A stretch of 52,092 bases of DNA, from contig JBNKCL010000055.1 of NCBI GenBank assembly GCA_050287725.1, positions 1-52,092 of the forward strand, given 5' to 3'. Positions within the stretch are counted from its first letter, which is position 1. Each line of letters begins with the position of its first letter. This stretch comes from CBFDBF01 sp050287725. Lineage in GTDB: Bacteria; Pseudomonadota; Gammaproteobacteria; Chromatiales; Chromatiaceae. The position numbers and the translations under genes were made by a program. The notes under the pieces were generated by a model. It ran no database searches and was not told the origin of the DNA. It saw nothing but the letters and a program-made list of their open reading frames with translations. Positions 16,445-25,813 of the stretch are shown one piece after another.

Positions 16445-18493
16445 TCACTCCTCTTCCTCATGCGGTTTGTAGGCTTCCACCAGTTCCTTCTGAACGTGCG
16501 GCGGCACCTGCTCGTAGTGGCTGAACTCCAGGGTGTAGGTGCCGCGCCCGGCGGTAATCGCATTGAGCTCGTTGGCGTACTGACCCACCTCGCTCAGCGG
16601 CACCTTGGCCTTGATGTTTAACATACCCCCGCTTATCGCGTCGGTCCCCACCAACTGCCCCCGTTTTCCGGAGAGATCTCCGGTGACCGCACCCATATTC
16701 TCGTCCGGGACCACCACGTCCAGCACCACGATCGGTTCCAGCACGATCGGTTTGGCCTTGGCGACGGCCTCCAGAAACGCCTTCTTGCCGGCGGTGACGA
16801 ATGCGATCTCCTTGGAGTCCACCGCATGGAACTTACCGTCGTAGACGGTGACCTTGACGTCCTGCATGGCGTAACCGGCGATGGCGCCCTGCTCGATCGC
16901 CTGACGCACCCCCTTCTCCACCGCCGGGATGAACTGGGCCGGGATCACGCCGCCCTTGGTCTCATCTGCGAACTCGAATCCCGTCCCGCGCGGCAGCGGT
17001 GCGATCCGTAGAAACACCTCGCCGAACTGGCCGGCGCCGCCGGTCTGTTTCTTGTGGCGGTGATGACCCTCGGCCGGGGCGTTGATGGTTTCCCGATAGG
17101 GGATCTTGGGCGGGGTGGTCTCCACCTCGACGTTGAAACGCTGCTTCATTTTCTCCAGCGTCAACCGCAGATGAAGTTCCCCCAACCCGCGCAGGATGGT
17201 CTCGTTGGAGTGGGCGTTGTGTTCCACCTTCAGACAGGGATCCTCTTCCACCAGCCGATGCAGCGCATTGCTCAGACGCTGCTCCTCACCCCGTGCCTTG
17301 GCGTGAATGGCCAACCCGAACACCGGAACCGGGAACTGCAGCGGCTGCAGGTGGAGAAAATCCTCTTCGTGGGAATCATGCAGCACGGCGTCGAAGTGGA
17401 TCTCCTCCACCTTGGCCACGGCACAGATATCGCCGGGTACCGCTTTTTCCATCTCGGTCTGCTGTTTTCCCTGGAGCTTGAGCAGGTGACTCACCTTGAA
17501 CGGCTTGCGGCCGTCGCCGATATAGAGCTGGCTGTTGGGGGTAACGGAACCTTGATGGATCCGGAACACCCCGAGCTTGCCCACGAAGGGGTCCGCGGTC
17601 ACTTTAAAGACGTGGGCCACGACATGTTTGGAAGGGTCGGGATCGGCGGTAAACGGCTTCTCAGCGTCACCCTGCCCCAACAAAAACGGCCGCGGGTTGC
17701 CCTCCAGCGGGTTGGGCAGCAGATGCTCGAACACATGCAGCAAACACGATACGCCGGCACCCGTGGCGGCCGAGACGAAACAGATCGGAACCAGGTGACC
17801 TTCGCGCAGGGCGGTTTCGAACGGGTCGTGCAGCTGGTCGGGATTCAGGTCCTCGCCCTGTTCCAGGTAGAGCTCCATCAGCTTCTCGTCCACCTCCACT
17901 ACCTGGTCGATGATCCGGGTGTGGGCCTCGGCCACGGAAGAGAAATCGGCGTCCCCGTCGGGGTTAAAGAAACAGTCCACCACCCCTTTGCCGCCATCCG
18001 TCGGCAGATTGATCGGCAGACACTCGGGGCCGAACTCCTCCCGGATGCTCTCCACCAACGCGGGCAGATCGCTCTCCCGGTCGTCGATCCGGTTGATGAT
18101 GATCATGCGGCACAGCTTGCGCTCCGCCGCCCACTCCAGCATACGCCGACTCACCATTTCCACGCCGGCGACGGCATTGATCACCACCGCTACGGTCTCC
18201 ACGGCGGGAAAGGCGGAAATGGACTGGCCGATAAAATCCGGCAGGCCCGGTGTATCGATCATATTGACGTGGATGTTGTCGTGGTCGATGGAAACCACCG
18301 AGGAGCTGAGAGAGTGCTGATATTCCTTTTCCAGCGGATCGAAATCACTGACCGTGTTACCTTTTTCCACATTGCCGGCGGCCGGAATGGCGCCGGCCTG
18401 CGTCAACAGAGCCTCGACCAAGGTGGTTTTACCGCTGCCGCTTTGCCCTACCAACGCTACATTTCGGATGGCTTCAGTCGTATAGCGAGACAT
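16445..18493 (-). CDS. Elongation factor G-like translational GTPase
   Basis: EF-G paralogue of the FusA2/EF-G-like group; exact role unknown (recycling or stress-related translocation are proposals for such paralogues). The 682-residue protein has the P-loop GQSGSGKT (16-23), DTPG (80-83), and NRID at 134-137 in place of the canonical NKxD. Domains II-V follow, with the domain IV signature KQTGGAGQFGEV. The P-loop Ser/Gly content and NRID distinguish it from canonical EF-G, whose usual neighbours (rpsL, rpsG, tuf) are absent. It is monocistronic and convergent with hemL. Confidence 0.9.
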   Translation of the reverse strand: MSRYTTEAIRNVALVGQSGSGKTTLVEALLTQAGAIPAAGNVEKGNTVSDFDPLEKEYQHSLSSSVVSIDHDNIHVNMIDTPGLPDFIGQSISAFPAVETVAVVINAVAGVEMVSRRMLEWAAERKLCRMIIINRIDDRESDLPALVESIREEFGPECLPINLPTDGGKGVVDCFFNPDGDADFSSVAEAHTRIIDQVVEVDEKLMELYLEQGEDLNPDQLHDPFETALREGHLVPICFVSAATGAGVSCLLHVFEHLLPNPLEGNPRPFLLGQGDAEKPFTADPDPSKHVVAHVFKVTADPFVGKLGVFRIHQGSVTPNSQLYIGDGRKPFKVSHLLKLQGKQQTEMEKAVPGDICAVAKVEEIHFDAVLHDSHEEDFLHLQPLQFPVPVFGLAIHAKARGEEQRLSNALHRLVEEDPCLKVEHNAHSNETILRGLGELHLRLTLEKMKQRFNVEVETTPPKIPYRETINAPAEGHHRHKKQTGGAGQFGEVFLRIAPLPRGTGFEFADETKGGVIPAQFIPAVEKGVRQAIEQGAIAGYAMQDVKVTVYDGKFHAVDSKEIAFVTAGKKAFLEAVAKAKPIVLEPIVVLDVVVPDENMGAVTGDLSGKRGQLVGTDAISGGMLNIKAKVPLSEVGQYANELNAITAGRGTYTLEFSHYEQVPPHVQKELVEAYKPHEEEE

Positions 18494-18665
18494 AATTATT
18501 CTTCCTTTTCGGCATGAGTATCGGCCCGCCGCAGCGCCCCCGGAAGGGTCTGAAATAACCCCAAATTAACCCGTAGCGAACCAGCACATAAAATCGTAAC
18601 ATTGCATAGAAGACCATAAAAAGAGTCTACTATCCACCCACCAGGCGATGAGGAGGAACAGCCCG

Positions 18666-18911
18666 ATGTTTGGAGAAATTCACGACCTTCCGCACGAGTT
18701 CCCGCAGTACTCCGGTCTGATCGAGGAACTGCGGGAACGGAATCCGGTGTTCGATGCGCTGTACAAAGAATACAACGCCCTGGACGAAGAAATCCTCAAG
18801 ATTGAACAGAACATAGAAGCGGTCTCAGACACCTACGCCGAAGATCTGAAAAAGAAACGGGTGATGCTGAAGGACAAGCTCTACAGCCTGCTGAAGAAAT
18901 TCAGCGACTGA
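18666..18911 (+). CDS. YdcH/DUF465 family small protein
   Basis: An 81-residue, highly charged, two-helix coiled-coil protein of the DUF465 (YdcH) family, function unknown. Typical stretches are FGEIHDLPHEFP at the N-terminus and the KKKRVMLKDKLYSLLKK end. The ATG at 18666 is chosen over one at 18648 because a perfect AGGAGG lies 9 bases before it and overlaps the earlier ATG. A weak promoter, TTGCAT-N18-TCTACT, lies at 18602-18631. Confidence 0.85.
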   Translation: MFGEIHDLPHEFPQYSGLIEELRERNPVFDALYKEYNALDEEILKIEQNIEAVSDTYAEDLKKKRVMLKDKLYSLLKKFSD

Positions 18912-19036
18912 ACCCCAATTTCACCGACTGCGGCCACCCCGGCGACCGCACGATTTGGCGGCAACTCTTTCCGGCTCGTGGGGCGGAGAAGGGTTGTTAT
19001 ATGTGTAGCTCCTGATACCCCGAACCCCGGCGGTCC

Positions 19037-21043
19037 GTGACTGAACTCTTCCAACAACTGATTAACTGGGTCGCCCTCCACCCGCTCTGGGCCGAGGCCA
19101 TCATATTCCTGGTGGCGATGGCCGAATCCCTGGCCATCGTCGGTCTGATCGTGCCCGGCGTGGTGATGATGTTCGGCATCGGCGCCCTGATCGCCACCGG
19201 AACGCTGGAGTTCTGGCCGGTATTCGCGGCCGCCGTGGCCGGCGCCGTAACCGGCGACGGCCTCAGTTTCTGGCTGGGACGCAAGCTCCAGGAAAGGGTC
19301 TCCCGAATCTGGCCCTTCAGCCGCCATCCGGCCGAACTGGAGCGGGGGATCCGGTTCTTCGAACGCTTCGGCGGCAAAAGCGTCGCCCTCGGCCGCTTCT
19401 TTGGGCCGGTGCGGGCGGTGATCCCGCTGGTGGCAGGGGCCATGGGGATGTCTCCGGGGCGGTTCCTGGCGGCCAATATCCTCTCCGCCCTCGCCTGGGC
19501 GCCCGCTTATCTGCTGCCGGGCATCGTTCTGGGGGCCTCCCTTGAACTGGCCTCCCAGGTGGCGTTCCGGTTGGTGATTTTGCTGCTGCTTCTGATCCTG
19601 CTGATCTGGCTCCTGGTCTGGGCGGTGCGCCTGATTTTCCGGATCGTTCACCCCCATGCCGCAACCTGGACCCAGGCACTGCTTAACTGGTCGCGGCTGC
19701 ACCCCTCTTTCACCGAAATCGCAGAGGCCCTGGCGGACCCGCACCATCCGGAAGCCAAAGGGCTGGCCATCCTCACCACCGTCCTGATTCTCGCCCTCGG
19801 GCTGTTCGCCTTCGTCCTCGGCAGCGTGCTGGAAGGGGTGGGTGAAACCGGCATCGATCAGATGGTATTCCAGGCGATGCAGAGTCTGCGCGCCCCCTGG
19901 GCCGACCACCTCATGATCTATTTCTCGCACCTGGGGGAGCAGGCGGTCATCCTGCCGCTGGTGGCGGGGGTATTCCTGTTTTTTGTCTGGCAGCGCCACT
20001 GGCGCCCGGCCGTCTACTGGCTGGCGGCGGCCGCTTTCGGCCTGTTTGCGCCGCTCGCGTTGAAGTACGGCCTGCAGGTCCCCCGCCCCCCTTCCGGGGT
20101 CGCCATGCACTCCTACTCATTCCCCAGCGGCCATGTGTTACAGGCATTGGTGTCGTACGGATTTCTCAGCATCATCATCGCACGCGCCATCCGCGCCAAC
20201 TGGCGCTGGATCGCTTACAGCTTTGCCGCGGTGTTGGTGCTGCTGGTGGCCCTCTCCCGCCTCTACCTGGGGGTCCACTGGCTCTCCGACGTATTCGGAA
20301 GCCTGACCCTGGGGCTGATCTGGATCGCACTGCTCGGGATCGCTTACCACCGGCACACCCAACAGGAGAGCCATTGGCTCGGCCTCTCGCTTCTCTCCCT
20401 GCTGTTGCTCACCGGCGGGGTAACCTGGCGGGGGGTGCAACACCATAGCGCGGACATCGCGCGTTACACCCCTCCCGCGTCCATCTCGGTGGTCCCGGCG
20501 GAGGAGTGGTGGCAACGAGGTTGGTCCCGGTTACCGGGGACGCGGAAGGATACCCGCAACCACCAAAACCATCCGTTCAATCTGCAATATGCCGGCAGTC
20601 TGAAGACGCTGCGTTCCGAGCTTGCGGGCAGCGGCTGGGAACCGGCCACCATGCTGAGTTTCGGCAACACCCTCAAACTGCTTTCGCCCAAGCTGGAACT
20701 CTCCCAACTCCCGATCCTGCCGCAGGTTCACGACGGCCGGCACGAATCGCTGGTATTGGTGAAACCCGGGGACCGCGGACACAACTATCTGATCCGGCTC
20801 TGGCCGGCCCAGACGAGTCTGGTTCCGGGTCATCAGCCGCTCTGGGTAGGAAACGTAAGCGAGGTACGGAAAGCTACCGTGCTGGATCTGTTCGTTTTTC
20901 CCGAGACCGGGAACGACTTCAAGAGTCCCTTCCAGCAGCTGCTGCAGGACAGCCGCAGCCTGGATCAGCGCCGACCCACGCAGGAACACGACCTGTTGTT
21001 GTTGCGACCGAAAACCCCGGCGCAACCGGCCGGAACTCGCTGA
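19037..21043 (+). CDS. DedA - PAP2 phosphatase - LssY C-terminal fusion protein
   Basis: Large inner-membrane lipid-active protein of 668 residues, GTG start. The N-terminal DedA/SNARE-associated domain (about 1-200) belongs to the family that includes undecaprenyl-phosphate and phospholipid transporters or flippases. A PAP2 lipid phosphatase domain (about 230-450) has all three active-site motifs: K343 with RP 350-351, PSGH (363-366), and SR 407-408 with H414 and D418. A C-terminal LssY-like domain (about 490-660; HDGRHESLVLVK, HNYLIRLWPA) follows. This architecture occurs in other proteobacteria. It may couple dephosphorylation of undecaprenyl or phosphatidate phosphates with lipid transport (inference). 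Confidence 0.88.
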   Translation: MTELFQQLINWVALHPLWAEAIIFLVAMAESLAIVGLIVPGVVMMFGIGALIATGTLEFWPVFAAAVAGAVTGDGLSFWLGRKLQERVSRIWPFSRHPAELERGIRFFERFGGKSVALGRFFGPVRAVIPLVAGAMGMSPGRFLAANILSALAWAPAYLLPGIVLGASLELASQVAFRLVILLLLLILLIWLLVWAVRLIFRIVHPHAATWTQALLNWSRLHPSFTEIAEALADPHHPEAKGLAILTTVLILALGLFAFVLGSVLEGVGETGIDQMVFQAMQSLRAPWADHLMIYFSHLGEQAVILPLVAGVFLFFVWQRHWRPAVYWLAAAAFGLFAPLALKYGLQVPRPPSGVAMHSYSFPSGHVLQALVSYGFLSIIIARAIRANWRWIAYSFAAVLVLLVALSRLYLGVHWLSDVFGSLTLGLIWIALLGIAYHRHTQQESHWLGLSLLSLLLLTGGVTWRGVQHHSADIARYTPPASISVVPAEEWWQRGWSRLPGTRKDTRNHQNHPFNLQYAGSLKTLRSELAGSGWEPATMLSFGNTLKLLSPKLELSQLPILPQVHDGRHESLVLVKPGDRGHNYLIRLWPAQTSLVPGHQPLWVGNVSEVRKATVLDLFVFPETGNDFKSPFQQLLQDSRSLDQRRPTQEHDLLLLRPKTPAQPAGTR

Positions 21044-21047
21044 AACG

Positions 21048-21656
21048 TCAACCCCAACGCTCGGTTAGTCGATGTTCGATGTCCAGGTGGTCCAGCACCC
21101 GGGCCACCATGAAATCCACCAACCCCTCCACCTGTTGCGGCCGGTGATAGAAACCGGGGCTGGCCGGCATGATCACCACCCCCAATCGGGCCAGCTTGAG
21201 CATATTCTCCAGATGGATGGCCGAAAACGGGGTCTCGCGCACCACCAGGATCAGCTTACGCCGCTCCTTCAGCATCACGTCCGCCGCCCGTTCCATCAGG
21301 TTGTCGCTGGCGCCCGCGGCAATGGCGGAGAGGGTACCGACGGTGCAGGGGCAGACCACCATCGCCCGTGGCGGATTGGAACCGCTGGCCACCGGGGCAA
21401 ACCAATCCTGCTCGCCGAACACCCGCAACAATCCGGCATCGGTCCCGAAACGCCGGTTCAACAGTTCCGCCACCGCTTCCGGCTCCTGCGGCAAAGTGAG
21501 CTCGCTCTCCTGTTGCAATACCACGCGCGCCGCCCGGGAGATCATGAGATAGACCGTGTTCCCGGAGCGCAACAACTGCTCCAGCAAGCGCAGGGCGTAG
21601 GGTGCGCCGGAGGCGCCGGTAATGGCGAGCGAAATGGCTTGGTTGGATTTGGACAT
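21048..21656 (-). CDS. ubiX: Flavin prenyltransferase UbiX
   Basis: Makes prenylated FMN, the cofactor of UbiD decarboxylase in ubiquinone synthesis. The ATG at 21656 gives 202 residues; an in-frame TTG three codons upstream is less likely. Motifs: ITGASGAPYALRLLEQLL at the N-terminus, ASGSNPPRAMVVCPCTVGTL (flavin/phosphate site) in the middle, and VRETPFSAIHLENMLKLA in the C-terminal half. It converges with the DedA-PAP2 gene with only 4 bases between stops and lies downstream of mpl, a common gammaproteobacterial pairing. Confidence 0.95.
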   Translation of the reverse strand: MSKSNQAISLAITGASGAPYALRLLEQLLRSGNTVYLMISRAARVVLQQESELTLPQEPEAVAELLNRRFGTDAGLLRVFGEQDWFAPVASGSNPPRAMVVCPCTVGTLSAIAAGASDNLMERAADVMLKERRKLILVVRETPFSAIHLENMLKLARLGVVIMPASPGFYHRPQQVEGLVDFMVARVLDHLDIEHRLTERWG

Positions 21657-21726
21657 AAGAGACAATAAAGTGAATCGATAAATCTAGAATAGCCTGTGAT
21701 GCGGCGCTGAGGAAAAGATCGCGGCT

Positions 21727-23088
21727 TTATCCCGTCTGCAATCGCTGCAACAGCAGGTCGTGGATACCCCCGAATCCGCCGTTGCTCATCACCACCACAT
21801 GATCACCCGACCGGATCTCGGTTGCCAGAAATTCCACGATCGCCGCCACCTCCGGGAAAAGCCTTACGCGCCCCCCCAGGCCTAAAAACGTCCGCTCCGC
21901 ATCCCAGCTCAGATCCGGCGGAACATAGACCACCACCCGATCCGCCGCCGCCAGGGAGGCGGCGAGGCTGTCGGCGTGCACCCCCATCCGCATGGTGTTG
22001 GAACGCGGTTCCAGTACTGCGACGATCCGGCCCTCACCGACCTGCGCCCGCAACCCCTCCAGGGTGGCGGCGATCGCGGTGGGGTGGTGGGCGAAATCGT
22101 CGTAGATTCTGATTCCATCCACCTCGCCGCGCAGTTCCATACGCCGCTTGACGTTCCGAAAACCGGCCAGCGCCCGCACCGCCTCGGCGGGCGGGACTCC
22201 GGCGTGCCGGGCGGCGGCGATCGCCGCCAGGGCGTTGGCCATATTGTGCCGCCCGGTCAATTCCCACTCCACCCGGCCAACCGGTTCGCCTTGGCACACG
22301 ATATCGAAAGCCGTGCCGTCCGGGCGCGCATTGATCGCATGCCAGCCCGCCTCCAGCACCGGATCGAAGAACTCCAACGGCGTCCAGCATCCCATGTCCA
22401 GCACCTCATGCAGATTGCCGTCGTTGAGAGGCGACACGATCAGGCCGGAGCCGGGGACGGTTCGCACCAGATGGTGGAACTGGCGCTGAATCATCGGCAG
22501 ATCATCGAAGATATCGACATGATCGAACTCCAGATTGTTCAGTATCAGGGTGCGCGGATGGTAGTGAACGAACTTGGAGCGTTTGTCGAAAAAGGCGGTG
22601 TCGTACTCGTCCGCCTCCACCACGAAGAACGGCGTCTCCCCCGCCCGGGCGGAGACACCGAAGTTACGGGGAACGCCACCGATCAGGAAACCGGGCTGCA
22701 GCCCCGCCGCCTCCAGAATCCAGGCCAGCATACCGGCAGTGGTGGTTTTTCCGTGGGTCCCGGCCACCGCCAACACCCAGCGACCGTGCAGGACGTTCTC
22801 CGCCAGCCACTGCGGGCCGGAGGTGTAGCGCAACCCCGCATCCAGTAGATATTCCACCGCCGGATTGCCGCGGGACATGGCGTTCCCGACCACCACACAG
22901 TCCGGTTCCGGTTGCAGATGGGCGGGATCGTACCCCTCCAGCAATCGGATACCGGCCGCCTCCAGTTGCGTGCTCATGGGCGGATAGACATTGGCGTCCG
23001 AACCGCTCACCTCGTGACCGAGGGAGCGCGCCAGCAGGGCGATGCCGCCCATGAAAGTCCCGCAAATGCCGAGAATATGAATTCGCAA
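21727..23088 (-). CDS. mpl: UDP-N-acetylmuramate:L-Ala-gamma-D-Glu-meso-Dap ligase
   Basis: Murein recycling ligase that attaches recovered tripeptide to UDP-MurNAc. The 453-residue Mur-ligase protein has the N-terminal HILGICGTFMGG Rossmann motif, the ATP-binding AGTHGKTTTAGM (P-loop, residues 109-120), the EADEYDTAFFDKRSKFVHY region typical of Mpl rather than MurC, and DDFAHHPTAI. With anmK at 3926 it gives the window two murein-recycling enzymes. The start codon overlaps the end of the upstream membrane-protein gene region by adjacency (1-base gap). Confidence 0.95.
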   Translation of the reverse strand: MRIHILGICGTFMGGIALLARSLGHEVSGSDANVYPPMSTQLEAAGIRLLEGYDPAHLQPEPDCVVVGNAMSRGNPAVEYLLDAGLRYTSGPQWLAENVLHGRWVLAVAGTHGKTTTAGMLAWILEAAGLQPGFLIGGVPRNFGVSARAGETPFFVVEADEYDTAFFDKRSKFVHYHPRTLILNNLEFDHVDIFDDLPMIQRQFHHLVRTVPGSGLIVSPLNDGNLHEVLDMGCWTPLEFFDPVLEAGWHAINARPDGTAFDIVCQGEPVGRVEWELTGRHNMANALAAIAAARHAGVPPAEAVRALAGFRNVKRRMELRGEVDGIRIYDDFAHHPTAIAATLEGLRAQVGEGRIVAVLEPRSNTMRMGVHADSLAASLAAADRVVVYVPPDLSWDAERTFLGLGGRVRLFPEVAAIVEFLATEIRSGDHVVVMSNGGFGGIHDLLLQRLQTG

Positions 23089-23089
23089 C

Positions 23090-23602
23090 TCAAGTCACCG
23101 GAAGCTGTTGTACCAACATCAAGATCAGCAGGTAATAGACCAGGGCGACGGCGATCCCGCCCGCCAGCCGAATCGAAAGGGCGTACCGCAGAATATGCCC
23201 GTTGACCGCCAGGTTCCAGCACAACAACACCAGGAACAGCAGCCCCCCCACCACAGCCTGCCCACCGCCCGTCGCGGCGCCCGCCAACGTCTGCTGCACC
23301 GGAATCGCCACCAGATTAAAGATCACTCCGGTGCCGAAAAGTGCAGTGGCGGTTTGCAGAAACCGCGGTTCCAGTTGCAGGAAATAGAGCCCCCAGCGCA
23401 GAAACAGCAACGTCAACGTCACATCCATCAGCACCGCCACCAACGCCACCCCCGGGGTGCCCGTAGCCAGCAACAGGGACGGCAACCCGGTGATCACAGT
23501 TACGATCAGGGACCCGAAAAACAGAAAGCGCGAGGCCGGCAAATCCTGCGGCCTGGCCTGAAACAGGCAGATATTCATAAAAACCTGCAACAACCGAAGC
23601 AC
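23090..23602 (-). CDS. Small polytopic membrane protein, unknown function
   Basis: Not recognised. The 170-residue hydrophobic protein has about four membrane segments (roughly residues 26-48, 53-75, 85-105, 115-165) with the pattern of Yip1-like or DUF-type helical proteins. GTG is proposed as start because AAGGA precedes it by 6 bases; an internal ATG at 23578 is the alternative. It is immediately upstream of mpl and almost certainly co-transcribed with it. It is divergent from rnd. Confidence 0.6.
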   Translation of the reverse strand: MLRLLQVFMNICLFQARPQDLPASRFLFFGSLIVTVITGLPSLLLATGTPGVALVAVLMDVTLTLLFLRWGLYFLQLEPRFLQTATALFGTGVIFNLVAIPVQQTLAGAATGGGQAVVGGLLFLVLLCWNLAVNGHILRYALSIRLAGGIAVALVYYLLILMLVQQLPVT

Positions 23603-23715
23603 AGCGATCCTTTCCGAAAAAGGTCAACGATACCAGCGGCATCATACTCTTATGGGGATTGCGGAAAAACCGCATTCGCAGAGTCGATGGTATCCTGTAC
23701 CCGACTCTTTCAAGA

Positions 23716-24885
23716 ATGGCGGCATCCATGCAGGAACTCTACATCGACACCCCGGCGCAGCTCCAGGAGCTGTGCGACCGGATCCGCGGCAGCGCCTGGC
23801 TCGCTCTCGACACCGAGTTCGCGCGGGAAAAGACCTACTATTCGGAACTCTGTCTGCTGCAACTCAGCAACGGTGAACTGGCCGCCTGCATCGATCCCCT
23901 GCGCCTCACCGACCTGACGCCGTTGCTGGAAATCCTGACGGACCCGAAGGTGTTGAAGATCTTCCACGCGGGACGCCAGGATCTGGAGATCTTCTACCAC
24001 CGCTGGGGTCGCCTGCCGCAACCCCTGTTCGACACCCAGATCGCCGCCGCCCTGTTGGGACTCGGCGACCAGATCGGCTATGCCGCACTGGTGCAGCAGC
24101 TGCTCGGCCGGGAACTGGAAAAAGGCCACACCCGCACCGACTGGTCCCGCCGCCCCCTGGATCCGGAGCAACTGCGCTACGCCCTGGACGACGTCATCTA
24201 CCTGGGCGAAATTTATCATCAACTGGCGGCCAAACTTCAGGAGCAGGGACGCGAAAAATGGCTACAGGAAGAGTTCCGGGAACTGGCCGATCCCGCCACC
24301 TATGCCGTCGCCCCGGACCGGATGTGGCAGCGCATCCGGGGGCAACAACAACTGAAGGGGGTTCAGCGGGCGGTCCTGCAGACACTGGCGGCCTGGCGGG
24401 AACATACGGCGGAACATGCGAACCGTCCGCGCCGTTGGCTCCTGAAAGACGAGGTGTTATTGGAACTGGCCCGCCGGCAACCGGTCGATACACAAGGACT
24501 GGAGCGGATCCGCGGCCTGGAGGAGGGAACCATCCGCCGTTGGGGAGGCGAGTTGCTGGAACGGATCGCCGCCGCCAAGGCGCTGCCCAAAGAGCAGTGG
24601 CCGCCGGCCGAAAAGCGGGCGCCCCGGCTCACCTCCCAGCAAGAGGCGATCACCGACTTGCTGATGAGCTGCCTGCGGCTGACGGCCGAGCGGGAGGGCA
24701 TCGTCCCCGCCGCCCTCGCCAATCGCCGGGAGCTGGAGCGCCTGGTGGCCGGAGAGCGGGATCTACCGATCCTGCACGGCTGGCGCCAGGCAGTTGCAGG
24801 AGGAATACTATTGGAGGTGCTGGAAGGACGCTCGGGGTTATACCTTGAAAACGGCCGACTCACCCTTCGGATGATCGGCGATTGA
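23716..24885 (+). CDS. rnd: Ribonuclease D
   Basis: 3'-5' exoribonuclease acting on tRNA precursors and other structured RNAs. The ATG at 23716 gives 389 residues; the open frame reaches 23659 but the extra 19 residues are not conserved. The DEDD-type catalytic residues are visible as D32/E34 in LDTEF, the aspartate of HAGRQDLEIF, and the Tyr/Asp of YALDDVIYL. Two HRDC regions follow (about 205-290 and 310-385), the second less well conserved. A second possible start is ATG 23728. Confidence 0.93.
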   Translation: MAASMQELYIDTPAQLQELCDRIRGSAWLALDTEFAREKTYYSELCLLQLSNGELAACIDPLRLTDLTPLLEILTDPKVLKIFHAGRQDLEIFYHRWGRLPQPLFDTQIAAALLGLGDQIGYAALVQQLLGRELEKGHTRTDWSRRPLDPEQLRYALDDVIYLGEIYHQLAAKLQEQGREKWLQEEFRELADPATYAVAPDRMWQRIRGQQQLKGVQRAVLQTLAAWREHTAEHANRPRRWLLKDEVLLELARRQPVDTQGLERIRGLEEGTIRRWGGELLERIAAAKALPKEQWPPAEKRAPRLTSQQEAITDLLMSCLRLTAEREGIVPAALANRRELERLVAGERDLPILHGWRQAVAGGILLEVLEGRSGLYLENGRLTLRMIGD

Positions 24886-24967
24886 ATCCCGGGAGCGACC
24901 ACACAGAAACGCAAAAACTGAGTTATCGCCCAGAACGACCATCGATATCCCTGTTACGCTCGCAACC

Positions 24968-25813
24968 ATGAAGAGACTGTCCGATCCGCTACTTCATCTG
25001 CTGTGCCGCCGGCTGCTACCGGCCGCGCTGCTGCTGCTGTCCGCCGCAGCGGCGGCGGAACCCTGGCGGCAACTGGATCGCGGGCTGGAACTCGCCACCT
25101 TCACCGTCGAAAACCCCAACGGCGGCAACACCATCACCATCCTGCGTATCGACCCCCGGTTCTGGGAACTGCGGATTCTGTCAAAAGAGGAGTTCGGACA
25201 CGCCGGCGGCCTCTCCGCCCGGGAATGGGCCAAACGGCACCAGCTGGCGGCGGTCATCAATGCCGGCATGTATCTCTCCGATCACGCCACCCATGCGGGC
25301 TACATGAAGGTCGACGATCGAATCGCCAGCCGGCACATCAACCGCTATCGATCGCTGGCAGCCTTCTCTCCCTACGACCGGAAAGAGGCGCCGTTTCGGA
25401 TCTTCGATCTGAACGATGTGGCCTCCGATCTCCAAACCCTCGGCAAACGTTACCGTTATCTGTTGCAGAACCTGCGCCTCATTCAGCGCCCCAGCATCAA
25501 CCGTTGGGATCGGCCGACCAAGGGATGGAATGAGGCGGCGCTCGGGGAAGACGACCAAGGCCGGGCGCTGTTCATCTACTCGCATACCCCGGTGCCCATG
25601 CGTCAGTTGAACGAAACCCTGCTGACGCTCCCCATCGGACTGGTGGCAGCGCAACATCTGGAAGGCGGATCGGAGGCGCAACTGTTCGTGCAGCACAACG
25701 GCTTCGAACGGGAGTTGGCCGGCGGCTACACTCCCAGCTTTCGCAACCAGCAGATGAGCCTGGGGGCATGGCCCATCCCGAACGTAATCGGGATCGTCCC
25801 TAGGAAACCTTGA
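24968..25813 (+). CDS. Exported phosphodiester glycosidase (NAGPA/DUF2233) family protein
   Basis: A 281-residue protein with a Sec signal peptide (hydrophobic about residues 14-30, cleavage after AAAAA). The mature part has the NAGPA-like core, with AVINAGMYLSDHATHAGYM (about residues 93-112) as the hallmark. NAGPA-fold enzymes cleave glycosyl phosphodiesters. The bacterial substrate is unknown and is perhaps a wall or exopolysaccharide. Its 3' end overlaps the convergent lnt gene by 14 bases. Confidence 0.8.
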   Translation: MKRLSDPLLHLLCRRLLPAALLLLSAAAAAEPWRQLDRGLELATFTVENPNGGNTITILRIDPRFWELRILSKEEFGHAGGLSAREWAKRHQLAAVINAGMYLSDHATHAGYMKVDDRIASRHINRYRSLAAFSPYDRKEAPFRIFDLNDVASDLQTLGKRYRYLLQNLRLIQRPSINRWDRPTKGWNEAALGEDDQGRALFIYSHTPVPMRQLNETLLTLPIGLVAAQHLEGGSEAQLFVQHNGFERELAGGYTPSFRNQQMSLGAWPIPNVIGIVPRKP

